From Pseudomonas cuatrocienegasensis (GTDB lineage Bacteria; Pseudomonadota; Gammaproteobacteria; Pseudomonadales; Pseudomonadaceae), in contig NZ_FOFP01000014.1 of NCBI RefSeq assembly GCF_900110925.1, positions 62,001 to 126,000 on the forward strand: 64,000 nucleotides of DNA, in the 5' to 3' direction. Positions 34,579 through 42,874 of the stretch are shown here, piece by piece. How positions within the stretch are numbered: the stretch's first letter is position 1; every line of letters starts with the position of its first letter. The notes below the pieces were generated by a model. That model saw nothing but the letters and a program-made list of their open reading frames with translations, was not told the DNA's origin and made no database searches. Position numbers and translations under genes: made by a program.

Positions 34579-35799
34579 TCAAGCCGCTGAAGGTTGGCGG
34601 TTAAGCACGCGCTTGAGGCGTGTCAGCAGATTGGCTGGCGCGACCGTGGTGCGCTTTGGCGTATGCCCGGTGGCCAGGTCGGCGAGATCTTGCAAGGCCA
34701 GTTGCAGTGCGGGGGCGGCGCCAAGGCGCAGCGGGCCGGTGAGCAGGCTGCTGGCCAGGGCCGGGCCGGCATGCGGCAGTTGCAGGTCGATGCGCCGCTC
34801 GATGAATTCCTCGAACTGGCTGCGTTCGACGATGCCGGCATGGTTGCCGCGTGCGGCATTGGCCACCAGAAGCAGGTGCTGGCCGTCACTTTCGTCGCCG
34901 ATCTCACCCAGCAGGCGGTGCAGATTGCGCGCATCCTGCACCGTCAGGTCAGTGAGCAGAATGCGCGTCTGCGCATGGGTTAGCACGTCGAGACTGCCAT
35001 GCGGGCGGCCGGCGGGCAGATCCCAGATCACCTGATTGAACATGTGGCAAAGGTTGGCGCCCAGGTGCAACAGGTGCTCGCTGCTGAAGTTCTGCTCCGT
35101 ACGCAGGCTCGGCGTCTGCGCCAGTAGGTGCAGGCGCTCGTTGATCTGGCCCATGGCGCGCTGCAGCAGGCGGCTGTCGATTTCGCCGCTGCTCAGGGCA
35201 CCGGCCAGGCCGGCTTCGCCGTCATAACCGAGGAGCAGATTCTGATCGCCATTGCTGCGGTCGAAATCCACCACAGCGGTGGCCATGTGGCGTTCCTGCG
35301 ACAGCAACTGAGCCAGGCTGGCAGCGACCGTACTGACACCGCAGCCGCCGGAGGCGCCGCTGATGGCGATGGTGCGGCCACTACGGGCGCCGTGGCTGGT
35401 CGCGTGCCCGGCGCGGACGCGGCCCAGGGTGGCAGCCAGCAGGTCAAGTGGCACCGGTTTGATCAGGTAGTCGAACACGCCGCTGTGCAACAGCGTACGG
35501 TACAGGTCGACATCCTGTTTGCTGCCGATCACCACAATATGGCAAGCCGGATCGCAGAGCTCGCTCAGTTCGGCCAGTGACTGCAGCGGCAGCGGGTCAC
35601 CGTCGATATCCACGATCAGCACCTGCGGTGGCGGGTTGCCGCGGCTCCAGGCAATGGCTGCAGCGATGCCTCCGGAGCGGGCCAGAGCAGCATCCAGGCC
35701 AAGGCGTACCAGTTGTTCACCGAAGCGGCTGGCTTCATCGGCGTTGCCGGCGAACAGCATGAGGGGGGATGAGTCGTTGTTGAGCGTCGTGTCGTTCAT
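34579..35799 (-). CDS. tadZ: Tad localisation protein TadZ (CpaE)
   Basis: TadZ/CpaE proteins are MinD/ParA-like ATPases with an N-terminal receiver-like domain and place the Tad machine at the pole. Residues about 12-125 are receiver-like (VLIVDIDGDPLPLQSLAELSE, FDYLIKPVPLDLLAATLGR). The ATPase domain begins TIAISGASGGCGVSTVAASLAQLL, a deviant Walker A (GGCGVST) without the usual lysine before Ser/Thr. Then VVDFDRSNGDQNLLLGYD supplies the switch-type Asp. Order between the CpaD-like gene and tadA is canonical. Confidence 0.93.
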   Translation of the reverse strand: MNDTTLNNDSSPLMLFAGNADEASRFGEQLVRLGLDAALARSGGIAAAIAWSRGNPPPQVLIVDIDGDPLPLQSLAELSELCDPACHIVVIGSKQDVDLYRTLLHSGVFDYLIKPVPLDLLAATLGRVRAGHATSHGARSGRTIAISGASGGCGVSTVAASLAQLLSQERHMATAVVDFDRSNGDQNLLLGYDGEAGLAGALSSGEIDSRLLQRAMGQINERLHLLAQTPSLRTEQNFSSEHLLHLGANLCHMFNQVIWDLPAGRPHGSLDVLTHAQTRILLTDLTVQDARNLHRLLGEIGDESDGQHLLLVANAARGNHAGIVERSQFEEFIERRIDLQLPHAGPALASSLLTGPLRLGAAPALQLALQDLADLATGHTPKRTTVAPANLLTRLKRVLNRQPSAA

Positions 35800-35831
35800 G
35801 TCGCGGATCTCTTAGCGGCAGGCCTCGCGGC

Positions 35832-36482
35832 TCAGTCCTGGAAGTCGATGTCGAGCAGTTCGCGGACTTCGTCGTCGTGGTAGCGGCCAACGGCATTCAC
35901 CGCGGCCGTGCCATCACCGCCGTCCAGTGCCTGCGGACGCACCAGGTCACGCGGTTCGGAGACCATCGCGGCGATGTTGGCGCGGTTGGCGCAGCCCAGC
36001 GGGCCTATGGCCTCGTAGGGTTTGACCGTCCATTTCTCGGGGGCGGCGATGCTGCAGTCCGGTACTTTGACCACTAGTGCTTCGGACACCACTTGCAGGT
36101 CCCATTCTCTGGCTTCGGGGGCTTCCAGGCGTGACGGCATGACGGTGACCTGCTCGGCGACGGCGCCCTGTTCGCGCAGCACGCCAGCCAGACGCTGGGC
36201 CAGGCGTTCGCCGTTTGGCGTGTAGGGCTGAAGCGTCAGTGTCTGTTGGCGCAGGCGGCCTTGTACGCGCAGCAGGGTGTTGAGATTTTCCAGTGACTCG
36301 GCGGTGAAGCTGCCGCTGCCGTTTGCTTTTAGCGAGGCGACCAGTGCCGAAGGCGCGACCTTGGGCTGTTCGATCTCGTTGAAGGGGGCGAAGCGCTGTT
36401 CCCGCATCTGGTTGACATGGCGGTCGCAGCCACCGAGCACCAGGGCGAGTGCCAGCAGGAGAAGCAGGGGACGAACGGGCAT
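35832..36482 (-). CDS. CpaD/RcpB-like pilus lipoprotein
   Basis: A 216-residue lipoprotein with signal peptide and lipobox (VLGGC, Cys19). The C-terminal region GCANRANIAAMVSEPRDLVRPQALDGGDGTAAVNAVGRY matches the CpaD family pattern (GC...N.A..V..P.DLV.P......D......... Y). CpaD-type proteins associate with the Tad secretin in the outer membrane. It lies between the secretin gene (11 bp away) and tadZ (32 bp away). Confidence 0.87.
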   Translation of the reverse strand: MPVRPLLLLLALALVLGGCDRHVNQMREQRFAPFNEIEQPKVAPSALVASLKANGSGSFTAESLENLNTLLRVQGRLRQQTLTLQPYTPNGERLAQRLAGVLREQGAVAEQVTVMPSRLEAPEAREWDLQVVSEALVVKVPDCSIAAPEKWTVKPYEAIGPLGCANRANIAAMVSEPRDLVRPQALDGGDGTAAVNAVGRYHDDEVRELLDIDFQD

Positions 36483-36492
36483 GGCAGAGTCC

Positions 36493-38016
36493 TCAGTACA
36501 GGTAGCCGGCAGTGGCCTGGGGCGGAATCAAGTTGTCCAGCGCGCGGATTCCGCGCCCAGGAGACTGCAGAGCACCGGCGGCGGTAGGCTCGACCACGTA
36601 GGCGGTAGCGATAATCACCAGTTCGCTGTCGCTTTGTTCGCTGGTCTCGGTCTCGAAGAAACGGCCGAGCATGGGAATGCTCTTCAGCCCCGGCACGCTG
36701 GTTACCTGCTGGGTGATGCTGCTGCGCAGCATGCCGGCCAGGGCGAAGCTTTGCCCGCTGGCCAGTTCCACCGTGGTGTCGGCACGGCGCACCTTGAAGG
36801 CCGGGATGGTGAAACCATCCAGTGTTACTGCGCCCTCGTCGGAGAGATCACTGACTTCCGGGGCGACGTGCAGGCTGATGCGGTTTGGCGACAGCAGGGT
36901 TGGGGTCATACGCATGATGACCCCGTACTGTTTGAAGTCGATGTTCACGCTGTTGTTGACGAAGGTGACGATGGGCACCTCGCCGCCAGCGGCGAAACCG
37001 GCGGTCTCGCCGGACATCGCGGTCAGGTTCGGTTCGGCCAGGATGGTCGCCAGGCCGTCCTCGGATAGCGCGGTGAGCAGGCCGCCCACGGTGACCGAGC
37101 CGTTGCGGTGGAAGCCGCCCGCGACGGCGTTGGTCACGGTGCCACCACTGAAGGCACCGCTGGTGGCGTCGAACAGCGAGGCGCCATTGCGCAGGAAGTA
37201 ATTGCCATCCTTGAGGGCGACATCCCAGTTCATGCCCAGGGACGAGGTCAGGCTGCGCGATACCTCGACGATGCGCACGCTGATATTGATCTGCGCCGAC
37301 AGTTCCACCTTGAGCTGATTGATCACACGGGGCGCCGGGGGCTGGCCATTGCCCGCCTGGGGCGGGCGCTGGCCGCCGCCACCGGCCTGACTGGAGGATG
37401 CGCCGAGGTTGGCCTCGACACTGTCCATGACCTGCTTGGCCTGCTGCGGCGTGCGCACAGTGCCGCGCACGATCAGGCTGCTGCCGGACGGCACAAACTC
37501 GACCTTGGCACCGGGAATCTCATTGGCGATCTGCTCACCCAGTCGCGTCAGCGCGACGACGTTCGGTTTGGCGACAAGCTGGACTGCGGCGACCACTTCG
37601 TCGTTGCTGTCCAAAGCATAGAGCGTGGTGGTGCCGGGGATCTTGGCGAAGACGAACACGCTGCCCGGCGAGGCGACCTGGAAGCTGGCGACGCTCGGGT
37701 TGGCCACCATGACGTTGCTGGCTTCCCTGGGCAGTTGCAGCAGGCGGCCCTGATTGACCACCAGCTGTACGGTTTCAGTTTCTTCGACGGCCTTGAGCGA
37801 CGTGCGCAGATGGCGCACGGCAGGTGCCTTCACCTCCGCGCTCTGGCCCATCTGCTCGTAGTATTCGCGGGCGAAGGCCATGTCCAGATCGGGGTTGTAG
37901 TTGTTGGATTCGGCGACAGGCAGGTCTGCCTCATCCTGGGACTCGGCATGCGCCAGCCCTGGGGTGGCGAGCAGGCAGGCCAGCGGCAGGGCAAGGTGTT
38001 TGAGCGCGAACTTCAT
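36493..38016 (-). CDS. rcpA: Tad outer-membrane secretin RcpA (CpaC)
   Basis: The secretin forms the outer-membrane channel for the Flp pilus. The 507-residue protein has a signal peptide (residues 1-22, MKFALKHLALPLACLL), a pilus-secretin N-domain (LVVNQGRLLQLPREASNVMVANPSVASFQVASPGSVFVFAKIPG), a BON-like segment with a Gly/Pro/Gln-rich insertion (about 210-235), and the secretin core: SAQINISVRIVEVSRSLTSSLGMNW, ALSEDGLATILAEPNLTAMSGETAGFAAGGEVPI and a C-terminal barrel. Start at 38016 gives the proper signal peptide; a longer upstream frame is not coding-like. Confidence 0.96.
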   Translation of the reverse strand: MKFALKHLALPLACLLATPGLAHAESQDEADLPVAESNNYNPDLDMAFAREYYEQMGQSAEVKAPAVRHLRTSLKAVEETETVQLVVNQGRLLQLPREASNVMVANPSVASFQVASPGSVFVFAKIPGTTTLYALDSNDEVVAAVQLVAKPNVVALTRLGEQIANEIPGAKVEFVPSGSSLIVRGTVRTPQQAKQVMDSVEANLGASSSQAGGGGQRPPQAGNGQPPAPRVINQLKVELSAQINISVRIVEVSRSLTSSLGMNWDVALKDGNYFLRNGASLFDATSGAFSGGTVTNAVAGGFHRNGSVTVGGLLTALSEDGLATILAEPNLTAMSGETAGFAAGGEVPIVTFVNNSVNIDFKQYGVIMRMTPTLLSPNRISLHVAPEVSDLSDEGAVTLDGFTIPAFKVRRADTTVELASGQSFALAGMLRSSITQQVTSVPGLKSIPMLGRFFETETSEQSDSELVIIATAYVVEPTAAGALQSPGRGIRALDNLIPPQATAGYLY

Positions 38017-38062
38017 GTATCGGTTTCTCTGTTGGCAGAAGTGGACTGACCGCTCTGGCGCG

Positions 38063-39088
38063 TCACTGGTAGTCGAATTGCACGACGTTGCTGGTATCGC
38101 CATGGAAGGTTTTCACCAGTGGCCGCTGGTTGGCGAATGGCGCCGAAGCGCTATAAACACCCGTGGTCTGGGCCAGAGTGGTGACCCGGCCGTTACCCGG
38201 TCGAACCAGCCCATCATCGACTTCCTGGCTGCTGCGCAGGGCTAACTGCAGGGTGCCGATCTGGCTGGCCAGGGCCAGGCGTTCGGCATAGGCGGGCGGC
38301 ACCTCCAGGGTCACTGTCTGCGGCGCGGAGTGGGGATAGGCATCCGGGTTCTTTTTGACGTTCGGCACATCTTCTGGGCGAGGTTGCAGAGGGCTGCGCA
38401 CCTGATTGTTGATCGACAGTACACGGACGTTTTCCAGCAGGGTCTGCGAGGCTAGGCGTGGCACCTGGTTCTGCGCCTGGATATTGAGTACCTGATGGAC
38501 CATGCGTTGGCGCTGCTCATCCGTCCGGTCGCGAAGGTCAGCCCCGAACATCCTGGCCAGGTCACTGCTTTGCACGCTGCCGGTGTCCTGCTCGGCTTCA
38601 CGCTGGAGGTTGACCACTACATCCACTCGGTCGCCCGAGGTCAGCATGCTGTACTGGCTGGCAGTCTGGTCGGTGGGCACGGTGATGGCACGCATGCCAG
38701 GGGTGATAACTGTGGCGATGAATCCGGGTTCGTTGGATTTGACCACCAGGGCACTGGTCAGCGGCGCACCAGCGGCTAACGGACGGCGAACGCTGGCGCC
38801 GGTCAGGTGTATGGCGTCTTCATGATTGCGCGTGTAGTACAGGCTTTCGTCATGGGCGCTGTCGCTCGTTTTCCACTCCACAGCACTGGCGTCGATGAAG
38901 TCGCCGGGCCGTAGGTCACGGGTGGCGACCAGGATCGCTGGGTGCGTTGGCTTGGGCTCTTCGATGACGGGGGCGGCTACGACCACCGGAGGGGGCGGAG
39001 GCGGGGCCATCAAGACCCGAGCCAGTAGCGCGGCGCTGCCGGCAACCAACAGGGTGCCTGCCAGAAGTAGGGCTGAGGGGGTTTTCAT
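38063..39088 (-). CDS. rcpC: Tad pilus assembly protein RcpC (CpaB)
   Basis: A 341-residue CpaB/RcpC protein, a periplasmic component with an SAF domain. It has an N-terminal signal/anchor helix (about 6-27), a Pro-rich stretch (PPPPPP near 30), the SAF segment ILVATRDLRPGDFIDASAVEWK, and the RcpC domain (GMRAITVPTDQTASQYSMLTSGDRVDVVVN), which is the family signature. A late segment (APQTVTLEVPPAYAERLALASQIGTLQLALRS) is also typical. It lies 46 bp upstream of the secretin gene start and 15 bp after tadV. Confidence 0.95.
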   Translation of the reverse strand: MKTPSALLLAGTLLVAGSAALLARVLMAPPPPPPVVVAAPVIEEPKPTHPAILVATRDLRPGDFIDASAVEWKTSDSAHDESLYYTRNHEDAIHLTGASVRRPLAAGAPLTSALVVKSNEPGFIATVITPGMRAITVPTDQTASQYSMLTSGDRVDVVVNLQREAEQDTGSVQSSDLARMFGADLRDRTDEQRQRMVHQVLNIQAQNQVPRLASQTLLENVRVLSINNQVRSPLQPRPEDVPNVKKNPDAYPHSAPQTVTLEVPPAYAERLALASQIGTLQLALRSSQEVDDGLVRPGNGRVTTLAQTTGVYSASAPFANQRPLVKTFHGDTSNVVQFDYQ

Positions 39089-39103
39089 TGGGTGAACCGT
39101 GCT

Positions 39104-39664
39104 TTAGGAATGGATAGGGACGAACAGGGTGTAGAACGCACCTATGGCAATCGCGATGCCGTAAGGAATGCCCTGCGGGCGCTGGTCGGTCAGGACCACG
39201 GGCAACGGGATACCAAGTCTTGGAAAAGCCGCCCCGAGGTGCTGCCAACGCAGGGCGAGGTAGTGTTCGATCTGGTTCAGCAGCGGCAAACCCAGCGCCA
39301 GGAGGCCGCCGGCCAGTGCCGTGACGATCAGGAAGGCCATCTGGTTGGTCTGACACATCCACAAGCAAACCACCGCCATCAGCTTGACATCCCCGGCCCC
39401 AACCCGACCAAGACAGAACAGTCCGTAGCCGATGCCCAGTACCAGGGCTGAACCCAGCAGGCCGTAGACCACCTGATCGAACAGCTCGCTGCTCGACAGG
39501 TCGCCCCAGGGGCCCATGTCGAGCGCGCAAGCGAATGGCAGGACCAGCCAGAGTGCCAGCAACACCAGGATCAACAGGTTGTGGATACGCCGGTAGAGCA
39601 GATCAGTGCCGACCACGAACAGCAGAGCAGGTAGCAGGACGATGATGATCAGGGTGTTGTCCAT
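39104..39664 (-). CDS. tadV: Prepilin peptidase TadV (CpaA)
   Basis: A 186-residue A24-family aspartic prepilin peptidase that processes Flp and the TadE/F/G-like pseudopilins at the inner membrane. The two catalytic aspartates are visible: one in TDLLYRRIHN (about residue 20) and one in the GAGDVK motif (about residue 92). Several hydrophobic helices surround them. It lacks the N-terminal methyltransferase domain of PilD, as is normal for TadV. Located directly after flp. Confidence 0.94.
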   Translation of the reverse strand: MDNTLIIIVLLPALLFVVGTDLLYRRIHNLLILVLLALWLVLPFACALDMGPWGDLSSSELFDQVVYGLLGSALVLGIGYGLFCLGRVGAGDVKLMAVVCLWMCQTNQMAFLIVTALAGGLLALGLPLLNQIEHYLALRWQHLGAAFPRLGIPLPVVLTDQRPQGIPYGIAIAIGAFYTLFVPIHS

Positions 39665-39688
39665 GCCGGCGCTCCAGAACGCTCCCGC

Positions 39689-39889
39689 TTAATTGCTGGC
39701 GCCAGGGTTGTTGGTGTTGGTGATCTGGTCGGCGATCGAGGAGAAGCGCTCCTTCAGCGCAGTGACGAACACGCCGTCGGAGCCGAAGATGACCCCAATG
39801 GCCGCCGCCATGGCAGCGGCGAGAATGCCGTACTCGATCGCGGTGACGCCGCTCTCGTCGGCGAGGAATTGCTTGAGGCGATTGTTCAT
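39689..39889 (-). CDS. flp: Flp major pilin
   Basis: A 66-residue Flp pilin, the subunit of the Tad pilus fibre. The leader (MNNRLKQFLADESG) is followed by VTAIEYGILAAAMAAAIGVIF, the Flp motif with Glu-Tyr adjacent in the processed hydrophobic helix. A GGAG ribosome-binding site precedes the ATG. It is the first gene of the long leftward tad operon. Its promoter region (39890-39994) carries the 18-bp direct-repeat box plus a plausible -35/-10 pair. Confidence 0.97.
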   Translation of the reverse strand: MNNRLKQFLADESGVTAIEYGILAAAMAAAIGVIFGSDGVFVTALKERFSSIADQITNTNNPGASN

Positions 39890-39938
39890 GAAGGCTCCGT
39901 CAGCTAAGAGGCGAAAGGTGTGTTACGTCGTGTTCGCT

Positions 39939-39994
39939 ATTAAGATTTATTCTCATATGAGCAGCAAGCCTGGCTTCATTAAGAATATTTAAGG
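39939..39994 (-). promoter_or_regulatory. flp promoter with direct-repeat box
   Basis: The box is at 39977-39994 (plus strand CATTAAGAATATTTAAGG): two TTAA(G) half-sites at a 10-bp period. On the minus strand a possible -35 TTGCTG (39967-39962) and -10 CTTAAT (39944-39939) follow with a 17-bp spacer, about 50 bp before the flp ATG. The box overlaps the stop codon of the histidine kinase gene. The spacing of the box just upstream of -35 fits activation by an OmpR-family regulator; this is inference. Confidence 0.65.
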
Positions 39995-41401
39995 AAGCCG
40001 CTTTTCCAGCCTGTCCGGCGCCGGCTTGAGTTCAAGGGTGGCGCACAACCCAGGCTGGTTATCGGCCAACACCAAGCGGCCGCCGTGCAGGTCACAAATC
40101 GCCCGAGTCAAGGTCAGGCCGAGGCCATTGCCAGGCACGTTGCCGCTGGTATCCAGGCGACTGAAGCGCTCCATGGCCTTGGCATTCAACTCAAGGGGGA
40201 TGCCTTTGCCTCGATCTCTGATGCTGAGCGTCTGACACTCACCTCGTGAGCCTGCTGCCAGGACGATAGGTGAGCCGGTCGGTGAGTACTTCAGGGCGTT
40301 ATCGAGCAGGTTGGCCAGGGCCTGGAACAACAGGGCACGGTCGCCATACAGGGTGTAGTCGTCAGCGCATTCCACTCGCATGGGACATGCGCGGTCTTCG
40401 GCCAGTGGCAGGTAATACTCACGCACGTCTTCGAGTAATTCTTGGGCGCGGATCAGCTCGAAGTGGTGCGCGCAGCGACCGGTTTCCACTTCGCCGATAC
40501 GCATCACCGCGCGGAACAGGCTTTGAATGCGTTCGCTGTCCTGTATGGCACGCAGCAACTCTGTACGGGAGTCGCCCTCGAGGCGTTCACAGACACTGAC
40601 CAGGCGGCCCTGCAAGCGCGTCAGCGGCGTGCGCAACTCATGGGCGATATGGCTGGTGACGGTTTTGACTTCTTCCATCAGGCGGTCGAGGCGCTGCAGG
40701 CTCTGATTTATTTCGCCGCCCAACTGGTCGAATTCGTCGCCATCACGATCGCAGGGCGCTCGAGCGCTATGGTCACCGCTGGCGTAGCGGGCGAGCGCGT
40801 CGCGTATCTGGTTAATCCGAGCAAGGTTGCGTCGGCTGAAGGGCAGGCTGAGAAGCAGAATCAGCAGCAAAATCAGCAGCAGACCAGCGCCCGCCATCAA
40901 CGGGATAATGCGCGTGCGTTCAAGCATTGGGCGTAGATCGTAAGCGCTGAAGTAGCGTCCGCCGTCTGCCAGCGGTACCAGCAGGCCTAGAATCTCCGTT
41001 TCGTTTCCATCGGTGCCGCTCAGCGTGGCATGACGCCAGTTACTGGTGCAGATGCCCTGGCAGGCAAGTCCGGGTAACAGCTGTGCATCGCCATAGAGCG
41101 TCAGGCCTTGGCTGTCCGTGACGATGGCATGGCGTTCCTTGCGGTTCTCGAAGGGTTCGCGGTACTTCAGTGCCGAGACGACATCCTGTGTTCGCTGCAA
41201 GCGACCATGCAGCTGTTGCGAGCGTACGTCGTTAAGGATCATGTCGCGGACGTGGCTGCGCATGATCAGCTCCAGCAGGTGATTGCTGAAGATGATCGAC
41301 ACCAGGGCAATCAGCAGGCTGATAAAGGCAATAGTGGACGCTTGCCGAAAATTGCTGGTGCGAAATAGCTGGCGGAGGCCGAGTACATTAACCAAGGACA
41401 T
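39989..41401 (-). CDS. Sensor histidine kinase of the tad-linked two-component system
   Basis: A 470-residue membrane kinase. Transmembrane helices lie near residues 23-42 and 165-187, enclosing a periplasmic sensor of about 120 residues that includes a CxxxC pair (Cys114, Cys118 in GLACQGIC). A HAMP domain follows, then the dimerisation box HIAHELRTPLTR with phospho-acceptor His254, and the ATPase domain (N box NLLDNALKYSP, RDRGKGIP, GNGLGLTLTRAICDLHGG). Overlaps the response-regulator gene by 14 bp. The stop lies inside the flp regulatory box. Known Pseudomonas Tad regulation (PprAB) uses a different architecture, so this pair is not a PprAB orthologue by layout. What it senses is not known. 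Confidence 0.92.
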   Translation of the reverse strand: MSLVNVLGLRQLFRTSNFRQASTIAFISLLIALVSIIFSNHLLELIMRSHVRDMILNDVRSQQLHGRLQRTQDVVSALKYREPFENRKERHAIVTDSQGLTLYGDAQLLPGLACQGICTSNWRHATLSGTDGNETEILGLLVPLADGGRYFSAYDLRPMLERTRIIPLMAGAGLLLILLLILLLSLPFSRRNLARINQIRDALARYASGDHSARAPCDRDGDEFDQLGGEINQSLQRLDRLMEEVKTVTSHIAHELRTPLTRLQGRLVSVCERLEGDSRTELLRAIQDSERIQSLFRAVMRIGEVETGRCAHHFELIRAQELLEDVREYYLPLAEDRACPMRVECADDYTLYGDRALLFQALANLLDNALKYSPTGSPIVLAAGSRGECQTLSIRDRGKGIPLELNAKAMERFSRLDTSGNVPGNGLGLTLTRAICDLHGGRLVLADNQPGLCATLELKPAPDRLEKRLP

Positions 41402-42053
41402 AGCCTATGGCGCGGATTGTCCGAATCAGTTGCCGCTCAAAGCCCTTGTCGATCTTGTTGCGCAACCTCGACAGGTGCACATCAATGAGGTTGGTCTGCG
41501 GGTCGAAGTGATAGCCCCAGACTTTTTCCAGCAACATACCGCGGGTAACCGTCTGGCCCAAGTGCTCGGCCATGACCTGTAGCAACTTGAACTCCTTGTC
41601 TGTCAGGTCGACACGTTGTCCCGCGCGCATGACCTCGCGGCGCGCCAGGTCAATACTCAGGTCTTCGATCTGCAGTTTGTCCTCGTAGGCGTTTTGCTGC
41701 CGACGTTTGGCCAGAAGCTCCAGGCGCAAGAGAAGCTCGGTGAAATCGAAGGGCTTGCCGAGGTAGTCGTCGGCGCCTGCACGCAGACCTTCGACGCGAT
41801 CGGATACCTGATCGTTAGCGGACAGGATGAGGATTGGTGGGCGGGGCTGGCCATGCAGATGGGACAGCACTTCAATGCCATCCATCGCGGGCAACATGCG
41901 ATCGAGAATGACCACATCAAAAGCCTCGTCGCGAATCATGCGTAGGGCACCTTCCCCGTTGTCGATCAAACGGCAGTTATGACCGCTGGCGTGCAGCTTG
42001 CTGCCTAGCCAATGACTAACGGAAAGGTCGTCTTCCACGACCAACACGCGCAT
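41388..42053 (-). CDS. OmpR-family response regulator, tad-linked
   Basis: A 221-residue regulator with receiver domain (VVEDDLSV; phospho-acceptor Asp51 in VVILDRMLP; Lys in YLGKPFDF) and a C-terminal winged helix (VDLTDKEFKLLQVMAEHLGQTVTRGMLLEKVWGYHFDPQTNLIDVHLSRLRNKID, ending IRAIGYVLG). An AAGGGA ribosome-binding site precedes the ATG. The gene pair lies directly upstream of flp in the same orientation. A copy of the TTAA direct-repeat box about 85 bp before its start suggests autoregulation. Predicted target: the tad, tadG/giant-protein and possibly hemO promoters. Confidence 0.94.
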   Translation of the reverse strand: MRVLVVEDDLSVSHWLGSKLHASGHNCRLIDNGEGALRMIRDEAFDVVILDRMLPAMDGIEVLSHLHGQPRPPILILSANDQVSDRVEGLRAGADDYLGKPFDFTELLLRLELLAKRRQQNAYEDKLQIEDLSIDLARREVMRAGQRVDLTDKEFKLLQVMAEHLGQTVTRGMLLEKVWGYHFDPQTNLIDVHLSRLRNKIDKGFERQLIRTIRAIGYVLG

Positions 42054-42137
42054 ATCGGTGTCCCTTCTTGACTGCAGAGGTGAGCAATGAGTGAGGCGAG
42101 CAATAGGTGATTCTTGCCAATCGCCGGGCGGCGAAGG

Positions 42138-42155
42138 AGTTAAGAATTATTAAAC
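42138..42155 (-). promoter_or_regulatory. Direct-repeat box upstream of the response-regulator gene
   Basis: Plus-strand AGTTAAGAATTATTAAAC, aligning with the boxes at 12444, 28503 and 39977 over TTAAGAAT..TTAA. It is the most divergent of the four at its ends. Position 85 bp upstream of the regulator start fits autoregulation. Confidence 0.55.
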
Positions 42156-42159
42156 AAAG

Positions 42160-42174
42160 TGAGAATGATTATCA
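42160..42174. promoter_or_regulatory. Probable Fur box
   Basis: TGAGAATGATTATCA matches the 7-1-7 Fur consensus TGATAATnATTATCA at 13 of the 14 defined positions. It lies 107 bp before the response-regulator start (minus strand) and 146 bp before the membrane-protein gene at 42320 (plus strand), five bases from the direct-repeat box. Either transcription unit, or an unannotated short transcript in 42175-42319, could be iron-controlled. Confidence 0.7.
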
Positions 42175-42319
42175 ATGGTATTTTAGTGGGGCCGGAAGCC
42201 TTGCCAGAAACGCAGCCTCGTTGTCGGGAAGGGGTGACATAAGGGGGCTACTGATCGCACTTAGGCTGAACCGTGCCTGGCAACGTGCATCCAAGCAGAA
42301 CAGTCACTGAGGAGTTGCC

Positions 42320-42856
42320 GTGAAACGCATCCTGACCTCCAGCGCTATTGATCCCCTGCCAGCACAGGACGCGGCCTCAATTTTTGGCACGCCCAAGGAG
42401 CGCCTGGACTTCTATCGACGCGAAATTCACCACGAGAGCAGTTTGCTATCCAACCGGACCAACGCCTACCTGTCGGCGCAGTCCTTTCTGGTGATTGCCT
42501 ATGCATCCTCGATGGCCAATCTCAACGACAGTTGGGGTGGGTTGTTCACCTTGGTGGTGCCGGCGTTGCTGGCGCTGCTGGGGGTGGTCAGTTCGCTGCA
42601 TGCCTGGCCGGGCATCAAGGCGTCGTCGGATATCATCGATCACTGGCAACTCAAGCAGATGAACCTGCTGCACAGCGACCCGGCCATGGGGCTTATCTAC
42701 GATGAGTCGCCGCTGTTCAGCGAAACCGAGACGCACCGTGAGACCCACCGCAAGTCGTTGCTGTTTTCCTTGCGCAGCCCGTGGCTGTTCAGTGTGTTCT
42801 GGGGGCTGCTCGGTGCCTTCTCGCTGTGGCTGCAACTGACCACGGGTAAGCTCTAG
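42320..42856 (+). CDS. Small inner-membrane protein of unknown function
   Basis: A 178-residue protein starting with GTG behind a GAGGAG ribosome-binding site. I do not recognise a named family. The N-terminal part is soluble (PKERLDFYRREIHHESSLLSNRTNAYLSAQSF), followed by hydrophobic helices near residues 53-68 and 73-97 and a third at the C-terminus (about 154-173). A polar loop rich in Thr, Glu and His (SETETHRETHRKS) lies between. The helix-hairpin layout resembles small 2-3 TM proteins such as SLATT-type domains, but that is only a topological resemblance. It is the first plus-strand gene after the Fur box. Confidence 0.7.
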   Translation: MKRILTSSAIDPLPAQDAASIFGTPKERLDFYRREIHHESSLLSNRTNAYLSAQSFLVIAYASSMANLNDSWGGLFTLVVPALLALLGVVSSLHAWPGIKASSDIIDHWQLKQMNLLHSDPAMGLIYDESPLFSETETHRETHRKSLLFSLRSPWLFSVFWGLLGAFSLWLQLTTGKL

Positions 42857-42874
42857 CAGCCATAAAGTAGTGGC

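Noticed and set aside
39989..42053. Calling the two-component pair PmrAB or QseBC
   Set aside because: The TTAA half-sites resemble PmrA/QseB sites but with a 10-bp rather than 11-bp period, and the genes are linked to flp, so a specific name is not justified.
42107..42310. Small plus-strand open frame over the Fur box and TTAA box
   Set aside because: Overlaps two regulatory sites, no ribosome-binding site and no similarity to a known family.
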